Source: Phoronis australis (Eukaryota > Phoronida > Phoronidae). Taken from it: a stretch of 64,000 nt of DNA. Position numbers and translations under genes: made by a program. The notes beneath the pieces are model-generated. The model did no database searches. It was given only the letters and a program-made list of their open reading frames with translations, and was not told the origin of the DNA. The stretch spans positions 948,811 through 1,012,810 of the forward strand of contig NMRA01000007.1 in the NCBI GenBank assembly GCA_002633005.1, given 5' to 3'. The first letter of the stretch is position 1, and every line of letters starts with the position of its first letter. This document shows positions 13,126 to 23,683 of the stretch, piece after piece.

Positions 13126-16100
13126 GGACATTGTTCAAGGGACCTACATAAGCACATAAATCAACACAGTAGACCTTTACTTACAGATAATATTAGACCC
13201 CCTATCATTAACATGGTTGTTTTGCTCACTATGACATTCTAGTTTTGATCAATTGTTTTGCATTTTGGTTGTGTTGGAATCTGAATGCAATGCGTGTTGT
13301 TAAGACAAAATAAGTCTTGCTTATGGACAGTGTAACCGTTGAACCAAGTTAAGCAATCACGATGAATCTATGAACATTTTTAAGCGCAAATGACCAGGAT
13401 GTGCTCCTAAAATTATCTCTGCAACAATGTATTGCGAATTGATCAGTCCTATGTGCATATGCGGCCATTGTCTTGAGATCAAAGACATTCATCAAATTAA
13501 AATTTCAAAATGTGCAGTGGCAGTGACCTTTGCAACTTGTTCAGAGGTTCATTTTGATTGCCATTCATTGCACTCCTAGAGTTGTTACTAAAATTTAATT
13601 GTAATGTCCTTCTAACAAATACCACTATACCAATATGTACTGTTTAATGTTTATTGCCAAAGTAAAATGAATCGTTCCCCAATGTGTTCGCATATTTAAA
13701 ACGCTTCAAATGCAAATAAACTGAGGCATGCAAAACACGGCGACACTTTACTTTACAACGGAAACGCGTTTTCCTAATGAATGGCGATCAATAATGCGCC
13801 GTGCGGCAATTAAGAAAAATCTCAAGCAAAACAATTTGCACAGGACAAAGACAAATAGCTTGCTTGTAATGTCCCCTGCAATGAATCAGCATCAATACAC
13901 ACATAAATTGTTGGTGGGGGTTGTGTTGTACTACCAGCTTTTTATTTTAGCTGGACTTACAAAAGAGGAATGTTCAAAGCTTACATTGCTTTATTACATA
14001 CTGCTTATAATTCCTTACTGTAGAGCCAATAATCAGGGCCTTTTACAGGTAGCACAATCCATTGTGCTGAGATTGTATAGGGCTGTGTTTCCACCTGGGT
14101 TCAGAGGTTTGTGTTGGATTCAATGCAGTTGAATAAGCAGTGATTGAGAAAAGCTGGCAGCATAACTAGTCAAGTACTGGACCAAAACAACATTTCTAGG
14201 TCAGCAGAATTTACCAGATCACAAGGTTATACCGTACTATTAGTTCATAATGGAACTTTCCGAACAAAGATTTAAGCTGTCATTTGGTCTTTCAATCAAA
14301 ATGTTCACTATACTTGCAATAAAAGTAAGCATTTTTCGTGGAATTTCCGAAGAAATCACTTACATTAGTGATTATTTGGCCAGTTGAGTTTAGAAAAACA
14401 ACATATTGTGACCATGTGTTAAATGTTTCAAGACTGAGTTTTGAGACAAAAATGATCTGTCACAATCAGAGATTCATATCCAGTAAGTACTAGAACACTG
14501 ATGTGGTGCTACTGAGCGACAAGCTGTTACATTGTGGGTTCTGTGAGCCCAAAAATAATTGCAAAGGTTATCCATTTGCCAGACTTTTTATTCCGTATTT
14601 TCTAAAAATTAACTTTGAATGCAACTGCAGTTTGGTCGGAATAGGAAATTTCAAAATAGCTTTACTGTGCAGTTCCCGCTAAACCTTGACATAGAAAGGA
14701 GCATACAAACATATACTTTTAAAGAAATAAAGCACCAGATGATAAGCGCACATTGTATTCCATTGATAAAAAGTTATTGTCTGCATAAGACCCAAGCAAA
14801 AAGTTTGTTTTCAGAATTATGAGATTATGTTGTACACACATTACAGTTCAATTATAAGTTATCAATTTATCGTCTAGGTTTAACACGTCTATCAGATGCC
14901 CAATAAAAATGGCTGATAGCCTGTTATTAACAAGGTAACGCAATCGTGGGGGGACCCCACCTACAGCAATTAAGGCAAATTAGAGCACATTGGTATCTTG
15001 CACACTGGTAGACTTCAGCATGTCCAAAGGGAGGACCAATCACTTCCGAAAGATAAATATTTGCAACAGTCCAGAAAATGAACCTTCTTAACAAGTCCAG
15101 AAGGAGGTAGGCAAGATATGTGAAAATAAGAGTAGTTTCGATTTGTTTTCAATTTTTACTTACGTAAAATGTGATGGTATACATGTACCAGTCTATCAAA
15201 CCAAAATCAATGTACCGGTGTTTTGCAGGGTATCAGTCAGTACAAACTTTGGTCAGGTACAAAATCAAGGCCACAAGTTAACTTTGAGGTAAGCAGGTGG
15301 CCATAACAAACAGCAGGTTGTAAACTGTTCAAAATGGTGAGAACGATTAACTTAGTTGTCACTGGAGTTATAGGCAACAGTTATGTTATGACTTCATAAT
15401 ATTATATATTTAAATATTCACCAATCTGCTATTTTAAGCACTTCATATCATTGAACATCCAAACTTAAAAAAACAAATTTTCATATCAAACGAATACACA
15501 TGCATAATGTTTTCGCAGCGCCACGTTACGATACATTCCTTGACCAGGCATCAGCTACCCACTGGACTGAAAAATACAACAAACTTTGCAGATCACAACA
15601 ATACTCCTCTTGGATCAGAATTAAATTGATACGAAACGGCCAGAAAATGGACTACCTTAAGCAAAAGGAACTAGTGTGCAGCAGGACATAAGTGCTTTTA
15701 CATTTGCAAAAAATTCTCACCATGTGAAAAACCAGGTGACCATAAATACCTGGGAGAAAGTAATGCAAACTAGTACTCAAGGGAAGGCATTCCAACCAGT
15801 TGACACACCTTCCATAAACCCATAAAGGTCGGGCTTTAAACCAGATAGGATCATCACTTAGACAAGATGGACGTGTGGAACAAATGTTGAAAGTGAACTA
15901 GGAAAACCACAAAAACCAGAAACTTTGCAAGGCAGCCCTGCAAAACCAGACTCAAAATCTCTCGGTGAAAATAGACGACATTGTTGTTGTTAAATTGACA
16001 CATCTGGCTTTATCTGCAAAGCCCTGTTGATTTTAGCATTTAGAGTCAATACGGATATATTTATACAGCGATAAAACACCTACTACTTGTGTGGAGAGTA

Positions 16101-16777
16101 TCATTACCTGTCGCAGGTGAATAATTCTCATAATGATTTCAGGAGTAGAATACGCATTAACTAATACTAGTTTGAAATCTATCAACAAGCTTTTAGCTGA
16201 TAACCAGTTGTTAGCAACAAATAGCAGAATCTCATTACAGTAAGAACAGCAACTTTCTTAGCGCATGTTGACGTTCATGATGGGAAATAACTTGACACTT
16301 TAGGTTCATAATTCTTACTGCTTGGACACTTCCAAGAAAAATCAATAAAATTGTAAACAAAGCAATGGTTTTTCAATGAAAATCACAAATGATAGCGCAA
16401 AGGGGAGTGTTTTCAATAGACTTTGTCAATGACCTCAGATTTCATTTAGCGACCTAGTTAAAATCCCAAGTTGCCACAGTCGGCACACACACATCGGAGC
16501 ACGCGCTCAAAATACAGACAGGAATCGGAGCTGTTAGGCCAAAAAACGGAAGGGGTTGTTCATGACTCATGCACACACAAAGTGTCCTGATCACCTGCTC
16601 CTCCCTTAGGTAATTAGGTAAGAGGTGAATATTGGGTAGGAAAAGATATTGAACTGTTACCATGCCTACCATGCACTCCTAATTTTCCATTCCACTAAAA
16701 AAGATGCACCAGAGAATTCAGGTATTACCCAGCACATTTGCTCATTTCGGCGATTCTCCAAAATAATACTCCATTTT

Positions 16778-16780
<3 letters not shown>
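13126..16780. other. no gene recognised
   Basis: The longest frame is 134 codons (13728-14132, plus), about what chance gives at this base composition. It has no motif, and no splice-compatible exons were seen around it. Confidence 0.4.

Positions 16781-16820
<40 letters not shown>
16781..16820 (+). repeat. (TC)20 microsatellite
   Basis: An uninterrupted run of 20 TC dinucleotides. Frames crossing it encode only alternating Leu-Ser or Arg-Glu and should not be taken as genes. Confidence 0.95.
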
Positions 16821-16822
<2 letters not shown>

Positions 16823-17900
16823 GTTGCCAACTCTGCATCGTTTGTGGAGGCATCATACTTTAGCAAGGTCTTCAAATCACACAAGTGTGATCTTGTGTGA
16901 CCCCGTCAAACTCAAAACATCGTTGCCTCATCGAATGTACGCTACATTCAAAATTAGCAACAGAACGCCAGCAATAAGAAAATCAATGGCCACATTCAAA
17001 CATTGAAGTAATAAAGCATGAGTAAGGAAAAGCAACAAGCTGTATATCTACTAGCGAGCGCAGAACACAAATTCAGGCAATACCGTATTCATATATGGTG
17101 CTACCTGATTTTGACCAATCACTAAATGCCTGTTATTCCATCAGGCTAATATGGCAAACTTGAAAACTAACTCGATGCGCCTGGGTACCATTTTCTTTGA
17201 TTTAGTGCACGTCTCAGCTTTACCCAGTTCATGTTGTGAAAGTGGACACGGTATCATGCTGAGTATGGAACTCCTCGTTCATTTTACAAACCAACTTTGC
17301 CACAAGGGTTGGATAAATTGTTTCTACCTATTTTTGCATTCCATTGGATATACCTGTCTGTATTGTAACGAAAATGAGAATTCGTTTTTGAAACATCAAA
17401 ACTGGCGCAGAAAGAAAAAATAAAGTTACAAATTGTTCTGCTACCCAAGTCCTTCAGCACACAGTCCAAAACACATGGCCCACATCCAATATGAATGTGT
17501 TGCCAGCGATTTCAGCAGAATCATTAGAATGAATCTGCTGCCAATGGTTTCAGCTGAATCATTAGAGGATAGCCTTAAATCTAACCTTTCTGGCGATAAC
17601 TCGTGTTCCATGCACATTTTGGATTTCAAAATTTCACCTTATATCGATGAATAGACCCCAAAATCAGGGACTATGGAAAGTGAATATGTTATTGCACAAA
17701 ATTGGTCTCTTGAAAAAAAACAAGCACAAGTCAATGCTGTACACAATCTTTTCTAGGGAACACATAATGTTTGGTCTGGAATCCTGTAATTATGCACCAT
17801 ACACAATAGTTTACACACCTAAGTTACCAGTCATTCATGAATCATATCCCTCATTCGCAAATCACATCCACGGCATTAGAATGTAATCTATTAAACATAC
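16821..17900. other. intron 2 of PPP4R4, proximal part
   Basis: Lies directly downstream (minus strand) of the second coding exon, whose donor GTATGTT is at 17894-17900. No further exon was recognised. Confidence 0.5.
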
Positions 17901-18216
17901 CTCAGCAAGTAAACAGCTCGCTCGATATCAGATAACTTCTCATCAACTGTTAGCTTCTCAAGTTCTTCTGCAGACTGTAAACAGGTAAATTTAAATCATA
18001 AAAATATGAGAGCAGCAGAGAGTAGGCTATTCAAAATGTTTTGATTCAAACGACAATTAATCCATAGAATCAATAATAAGTACAGATACAAGGCTTTCAT
18101 AAAATCACAACCAAATTACAACTGTTTAAAACAGCACTTACTTTTAAGGTTGGTATGGGTCTCTCAAGAAGTTGTAATTCTTGCAGATCTTCCGACAGCC
18201 TCAACGAGACGTCCAT
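17901..18216 (-). CDS. PPP4R4: PPP4R4 orthologue, first two coding exons (partial gene)
   Basis: PPP4R4 is a HEAT-repeat regulatory subunit that binds the protein phosphatase 4 catalytic subunit in the cytoplasm. Coding exon 1 is 18142-18216 (25 codons, starting MDVSLRLSEDLQELQL, donor AAA|GTAAGT). Coding exon 2 is 17901-17974 (24 codons plus AG, acceptor TTTACAG, donor AG|GTATGT). The joined peptide carries EDLQEL-LLERP and LTVDEKLSDIERAVYLL, which line up closely with the N terminus of vertebrate PPP4R4 as I know the family. The ATG exon has its own acceptor (TTTTTAG at 18242-18248), so at least one 5' untranslated exon lies further right. The rest of the protein (over 800 residues in vertebrates) was not found; either the next intron is very long or the remaining exons lie beyond the left edge. 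The HEAT repeats themselves are therefore not in view. Confidence 0.85.
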
Positions 18217-18689
18217 CTTGCAAGCACCAACTTCTCCCGACCTAAAAACAAATTATGATGAGAATCCTTAATGTTCTGTCCAAACCTCCATGCCTCCCGT
18301 GTCAGGAGGAGCAGTGAAAGCGATAACTTATGCAGTCTCTAGTACAACATTAGCCGGTTCCGAATATTCAAACTCGAAGCAAAACACGAGTCGCCATCAT
18401 CTCCAATGACGCTTACATCTCGCGCCTTCTCCAGGGAACGTCCGAGACTAATTAGTCTTACGTTGTCTCGCTAGATGGCGAAGGCTTCAGCTCTTTGATG
18501 CCTGAACTGCATCGGATCTGCATGACCTAGCGGGACCGCAAACAGTTCACTTTTTGCCGAGAAAGTTTTGAAACTGCGATATCAGTATGGGGCAACTATG
18601 TCTATTTGACGTTTTTTATCCAGATGTAAGGACAAAAATTCATGTGATTTCATAAGTTTTTAAAAAGGTCCGAAAAACAATTCTCTCTT
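18217..18689 (-). promoter_or_regulatory. 5' untranslated and promoter region of PPP4R4
   Basis: Bases 18217-18241 are untranslated leader in the ATG exon. Further right, the sequence is richer in CpG than its surroundings (about 18350-18540), as expected near a transcription start. No exact start or TATA box could be assigned. Confidence 0.4.
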
Positions 18690-19095
18690 ATTTGTCTAAG
18701 TGAGCACTCAATTAGAGTTAAAATTGAAAATGATTATAGCAACTGGCACCCTGTCTCTATATGTGTGCCCCAAGGTTCTATCCTGAGTCCTCTGTTATTA
18801 AATGTTTCGTAAATGATATTTTCTATATACTTGAAAGCAAGAGTAAGCTTTACAATTACGCGGATGACAATACACTTGTGCACTGAGACGACTCCGTCTA
18901 TGGATAACGCCCGTCTTGTTTTGAAAAACACCGCAAATGAGGCTATGAGATGGTTTGACAATAATCACAAGTTTACCAATACTGACAAATTCACAGCCAT
19001 CACTCTTAGAAGAGACACACTCAGCGATTCCGAAAAAATTCTTTATCTCGGGACGAACATCATTAAGTGTGAGAATTCTGTTAACTTGTTGGGTT
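18690..19095 (+). pseudogene. decayed LINE reverse transcriptase, left part
   Basis: Translates, with frame changes, to reverse-transcriptase motifs: VPQGSILSPLL, then YADDNTLVH (the catalytic YADD box), then the segment leading to NSVNLLG. Frames are broken near 18803 and after the YADD box, so it is dead. The frame is interrupted at 19095 by a younger LINE and resumes at 20110 in phase (NLLG|LHIDCKLNF). It resembles the non-LTR retrotransposon class with a C-terminal tail rich in WNKLPE-type motifs (CR1/L2/Jockey-like); the exact clade is not determined. Confidence 0.8.
19083..19095 (+). repeat. target-site duplication, left copy
   Basis: AACTTGTTGGGTT, identical to 20110-20122. The two copies bracket the nested LINE. 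Confidence 0.85.
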
Positions 19096-20109
19096 ATATT
19101 TGTTATCTTTTGAAGGTTTTTGCAAAAAGTTCAATTTTAGACCAATATTTTTGAATTTTTATGGGCTCAAGGAGGCTATTTGTCAAAAATGGAAAATCTC
19201 AAAAAGAGACAAGTTTTCCTTCTACGCACCCTCTATCCCAATTTTTGTGAAATTGTTACTTGCAGACAAGAAGGGAACAAAACATATATATAACACTTTG
19301 GTGCTAAACAAATATGCCCGGCCTAGGTCTGAGATGAAGTGGCAGGCAGAACTTGCAATACCTGACACTACAGAATGGTGGAAATTTGCCTACTTTCTGA
19401 ATTTTACACTTGACGTGAAACTTCGTTGGTTTCAATTTAGACTGTCACATAGGATAATTAGCTGTAACTCTTACCTTGTCAAAATTGGGGTAACCAACTC
19501 CCCCTTGTGTACGTTTTGTAAGACTGAACCTGAGACTTTGCTTCACTTATACTGGCAATGTGATGTTGTTCAAAATTTTTGGAACAATGTTGAAGGTTGG
19601 GTTAGAAACAAAACTAATATTTCCCTTGGTACAAATGTGCTTACAGTTTTCTTTGGAAACAGATGTAGAAGCCAGCCAATTCAAAATTTAATCTTGTGTC
19701 TCAGCAAGTTCCATTTATATAAGCAACGTCTCAAGGGTAAACCTCCAAATTTAATTGTATTAACAAAAGAAATTAACAGTTATTACTCCAGTGAAAAACA
19801 TATTTATTCAAAAAATTTACAAATGGAAAAATTTACAAACAGGTGGTCACAAATGCATAATTTGATAGCAATGTAAGGATATTTTATCATTCCAAAATAC
19901 TCTCCCCCCTCCTTTTTTTTCAGAGCCATATACTACTATATTGTCTTGTATGTTTTTGTTTTCTTTTGTTAAATCTATTTCAAAATCCGGTTCACGTATA
20001 TTTTTAACTTAGAAAACTTTATTTTCATTGAATTGTAAAGTAAGGCAAGGGAATCCCAGACCTTTGTCCTTACTTATGTTGAACTGGGAGAATAAAAAAA
20101 AAAAAAAAA
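19096..20109 (+). mobile_element. 5'-truncated LINE (L1/Tx1-like) nested in an older LINE
   Basis: An open frame of about 258 codons (19100-19876) encodes the C-terminal end of a LINE polyprotein. It contains the cysteine/histidine knuckle PLCTFCKTEPETLLHLYWQC (C-x2-C, H-x4-C), followed by a tryptophan-rich stretch (FWNNVEGW). The 3' untranslated part ends with AATAAA running into a poly-A tail at about 20092-20110. A 13-bp direct repeat flanks the element. The frame is uninterrupted and the duplication perfect, so the insertion is young compared with its host element. The 5' part (endonuclease and most of the reverse transcriptase) is missing, as is usual for incomplete reverse transcription. 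Confidence 0.85.
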
Positions 20110-20122
20110 AACTTGTTGGGTT
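20110..20122 (+). repeat. target-site duplication, right copy
   Basis: AACTTGTTGGGTT directly after the poly-A tail; the first A is shared with the tail. Identical to 19083-19095. Confidence 0.85.
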
Positions 20123-20935
20123 TGCACATTGACTGTAAATTAAACTTCCATGGACATGTGGATAACCTCTGTGCCAAAGCACCAAAATATGTGTGTACCT
20201 TGTTCCGTCTGCGTCATTTATTGGATACAGGCACTAAGTTGAAGATTTATTATGCATTTATTTGGTCATATTTTAATTATTCTCCTCTTATTTGGCACTT
20301 GCGTGGTGCTCAGAAAGCCCGAAAAATGGAAAAGATTTAATATCGGGCCTTAAAATTTGTTTTCAATTACTACTAGTCGTCGTATTCCATCTTACTATCT
20401 AAATCAAACTTCATTCCGCTTTTTGTTCAAGGGCTACAATGTCTTGGGGTAGCTGTTTTCAAGCACACCAATCATGCAGATAGGCCCTTGCCCTCTCCAG
20501 TGCTTTGCTCTCAGACGTCTGCCCTATGAATTACGGGGAAAAACACTCTATGTGTTGCGAGGTTCGCCACTACATCATATGGGCATAATTCTATTCACCA
20601 CTAGGGGGTATCTTTATGGAACAAGTTACCTGAATGTATAAAGTGTTGCCAAGATCTCAATACCTGTGTTAATGAGTTAAGTCGCCATATTCTGACGTCA
20701 AGCTTGTGAATGCCAACTTAGCCTACGCTGTCAACCACTGTCCTTTGATGTTTGATAAGTCATGTATGTTTGTATCCTTTGTGTACATAGTCCTTCTACC
20801 TCTTTTGTACATATTAATTTTTCATTTCATATTTGTCACTAGCACTTGCGCTACTGTTTTGCTGTTAACCTGTTCCATATCGATGCAAAATAAACATTTT
20901 ACTTACTTGCTTACTTTACTTACTTACAAATGCAA
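20110..20935 (+). pseudogene. decayed LINE, right part and 3' end
   Basis: Continues the host element after the nested insertion: LGLHIDCKLNFHGHV, then LRHLLDTGTKLKIYYAF, then broken frames with YGHNSI and LWNKLPECIKC. It ends with AATAAA at about 20890 and a short tandem tail of ACTT units (20899-20930), a 3' end type known from several non-poly-A LINE clades. Confidence 0.75.
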
Positions 20936-22560
20936 TTGAAATTTTTATGTGTTACAACTTTGCCTCGAGCAATTGAACATAACAGTTGCAGTCTTTGAAA
21001 CAGCAAAAAATAAATTTCTGTGAAGAAGTATGTGTTCAATTATGAGTCGACCGTGTGCCTACTAAAAATGCCCAACTAGCCTTGCCTGGATTGCAAGAAA
21101 TATCACGTGACACATTGTAGGGTTTAAAAATATAAATGAAACTCATATCGTTGTGAAGTGCGTTGCTCAATTTAAATACATATACAACTTTGTGCAATCA
21201 AAAGCATTTTGAGAAATACAAACTGAAATAGAAATTGAACTTCTGCTTCCTAATCTGATGTTTACTTTAAGAAATTCACTATTCTGATCTCAGTGACAGA
21301 AAACCTTGAATTTACCTTACTGTTGACAAGCGGCACCAATGTTGTATTTTACTTTTTGTGTTTATTTCCCATCATGCCCCATAGCTGAACTACTCAACCA
21401 CTGCGCCACCAGCACCGAGACAGCGAAGTCGACAGTCTTTTAAACTTTTTTGTCATTCCCATTTAGATGCAATATTCGTTTTTAATAAATGTAAAATACA
21501 ATAATAATGCCACCAATGTTCGACGGCTAATCTTCATCATCGAATTCGAAATTGTATTTTTTTGCATTTTCTGTTTTGCTTATGTATGAACTCTAGATAA
21601 ATGCTTTTTATTCTGTGCTCGAGTACATGATGGTGTCTAATCTTAGTTCGCATTTGCTAAACTTAGTGTAAAAGCTTTAGGCTCGAGTCAGACCTCGAAA
21701 ATCTGCAAATTGTTGCTATCGCCGACCATCCCCGCAACGGCTGACCAGAGAAGCCGAGATCCGGGGATAAAAACTATCGTTGTGAATAATCGGCACACTT
21801 CTGTGTCGGAGCAGGCTGATCGATTAAAGTTACCAACGAGCGCTAGTTTTGCTATTTGCTCTCTATTTCAAAAGAAATCTGCGTTTTGTTGTCGGATCTC
21901 CATGGAGCGCAGTGCAAAAATTATGTTCTTTACTCAATCTAATTTTCCGTCAATCGAGTTCGCACACGCTGCACGTGCTCAACTAAAAACTTGGACTCGA
22001 TACTTCAGTTTTTATAGGAGCATGCCACCAAAAACAATGTATTTTGAATGAATTTAAATCGACCAGTTCTGCTCGATAACGACCCGTGCTATTGTTTCAG
22101 CAGACACCAGACGCTTGCGGAGGTAAATGAAAACTAGCTTGCGATGTCATCATATCTACACAGTTTGGTAGGCTACGCCGCTCACCACAAGGCACTTATT
22201 GGTATAAGATTATCATATGACCGTTTTACACCAATAAGACATTAAATTTCGATGCAAAACCCTTATCGATACATTAAATATTTAAGTAAAAGAAAGGGCT
22301 GTTTCATTTTACAATTACTGATTTATAGAAATTTTGAACGTGACTACGCTCGCCACCCAGCCAAATTCCAGATTTCCTTGAGCGGTGGCTCAAGGATAGC
22401 AGTTTCGTTGACAAAACCCCATAATCTAGCTTGCCTATGCGAAATATTTTTAATGCGCGACTTAGTTTGATTGTCTTTCCTAGGTTATGTTGAACAATCT
22501 GTTAGGCAGAAATTTGGAGTTTTTAAAAGTAGGCTAATAAGCTGGTAGACAGGTTGTAGT
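20936..22560. other. no gene recognised
   Basis: Short frames only (one of 113 codons at 21710-22051, without motif). Intergenic as far as can be seen. Confidence 0.4.
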
Positions 22561-22717
22561 CAGGGGCGGATCTAAGATTTTTAGTTGAGGGGACAGGGCT
22601 GAGTATTTGTCAGAATTTTGCCCGTCAGACATTCGCACCCCCGAACTGCCAAATGGAATCTGGGAGAGTTTTAGGAGGGACCGTGTCCCCCTTGGCCCCC
22701 CTCTAAATCCGCCACTG
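22561..22717. mobile_element. MITE with CAGGGGCGGAT / ATCCGCCACTG ends
   Basis: The left end CAGGGGCGGATCTAAGAT and right end CTCTAAATCCGCCACTG are imperfect inverted repeats. GTAGT directly flanks both sides and may be the target duplication. The interior is clearly related to 8700-8854. It is 157 bp with no coding capacity. Confidence 0.7.
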
Positions 22718-22957
22718 GTAGTTGTAACAGCAAACATCCAATTAAGTGACTAACTGCGTCATGAACGAACGCAAATTTGGTTTTAATGTTTATGATCTGC
22801 GAAGTATGAATACCCCTGTATTTTAATAATGAACCAGAAAAATATGGTATCATGTTTGTAAGCTTTGAAGGAAAATAACGATCATGACTTGAACCGTTTA
22901 CATAATCTTCACAAAAAGTGGAAATGCCAACAACTTCCAATTGAAAAGCAAACCTAA

Positions 22958-23683
22958 GTGGTTCAAAACTGTCATTCTTCCCGCAATTTGTGTTTTCTTT
23001 TGTTTATGGAGCGACAAAATTTATTTTCACCCTGGAATATCATTCCAATATCTTGCATATTTAGTGCAGTGAAGGCGAGCATTCAAAATATAGCTGTTCA
23101 CTATGAAAGAACGCCCTTATTTCAGTGGGCAGGTTTTCAGAAAAAGAACTCGTTCGGGGCTGCTTTTTCGGACAGTTTTCGAAACTCAAGCAGAGTTTGG
23201 TTCAAATTAAAATATGAAACCGAAAACAAAAAATCTAATGACAACGTTTGGAAGATGAATTATCCAAAAAAACACACAATTTCACTTAAATGTTTTACGC
23301 GACCCATCTTAGAAACGTTTTTCGAATTGAGGCGGATTGCGTTATACTATAGAAGATTCTCACGTAGGTCAAACTTGTTATTTTGTAATTTTATCAACGA
23401 CTTGTATTTTAAATTTCGTGAATATTGGTTTTTGAAAAAAGAATTTTACTTTATACAAGCAACATTTACGCTACATTTCTACGATAACGGAGCACTGTGT
23501 CTGAAACAGTACTTGCTAATTAGTGACGACTGTATCAGCTGGGCAACTTATAAACGTACTCAGTGTACAAGTCACGTGATATTGCCCTGTATTTGTATCC
23601 CATTAACATTTCACCTGTTGTCTTGCCAAGGAACCTGTGTGCTAGTCATAAAACAACCTCAAACTAAGGACCCCACTTTGTAA
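22958..23683 (+). CDS. unexplained long open reading frame, hypothetical protein
   Basis: An uninterrupted frame of 241 codons; the first ATG is at 23006 (MERQNLFSPWNII), leaving 225 codons. The product is rich in Phe, Ser, Lys, Ile and Cys, with no signal peptide, no clear membrane helix and no motif I recognise. No clear codon-position bias is visible by eye, and no splice-linked exon was found. At this base composition an open frame this long is rare by chance, so it is listed, but without homology it could be a chance frame, a transposon relic or a lineage-restricted gene. A MITE lies 240 bp upstream. Confidence 0.3.
   Translation: MVQNCHSSRNLCFLLFMERQNLFSPWNIIPISCIFSAVKASIQNIAVHYERTPLFQWAGFQKKNSFGAAFSDSFRNSSRVWFKLKYETENKKSNDNVWKMNYPKKHTISLKCFTRPILETFFELRRIALYYRRFSRRSNLLFCNFINDLYFKFREYWFLKKEFYFIQATFTLHFYDNGALCLKQYLLISDDCISWATYKRTQCTSHVILPCICIPLTFHLLSCQGTCVLVIKQPQTKDPTL

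Noticed and set aside
13728-14132. 134-codon frame on the plus strand
   Set aside because: Length is about what chance gives in a window of this size and composition; no motif and no flanking exons.
16649-17006. Open frames across the (TC)20 tract on both strands
   Set aside because: They are low-complexity Leu-Ser or Arg-Glu translations of a microsatellite.
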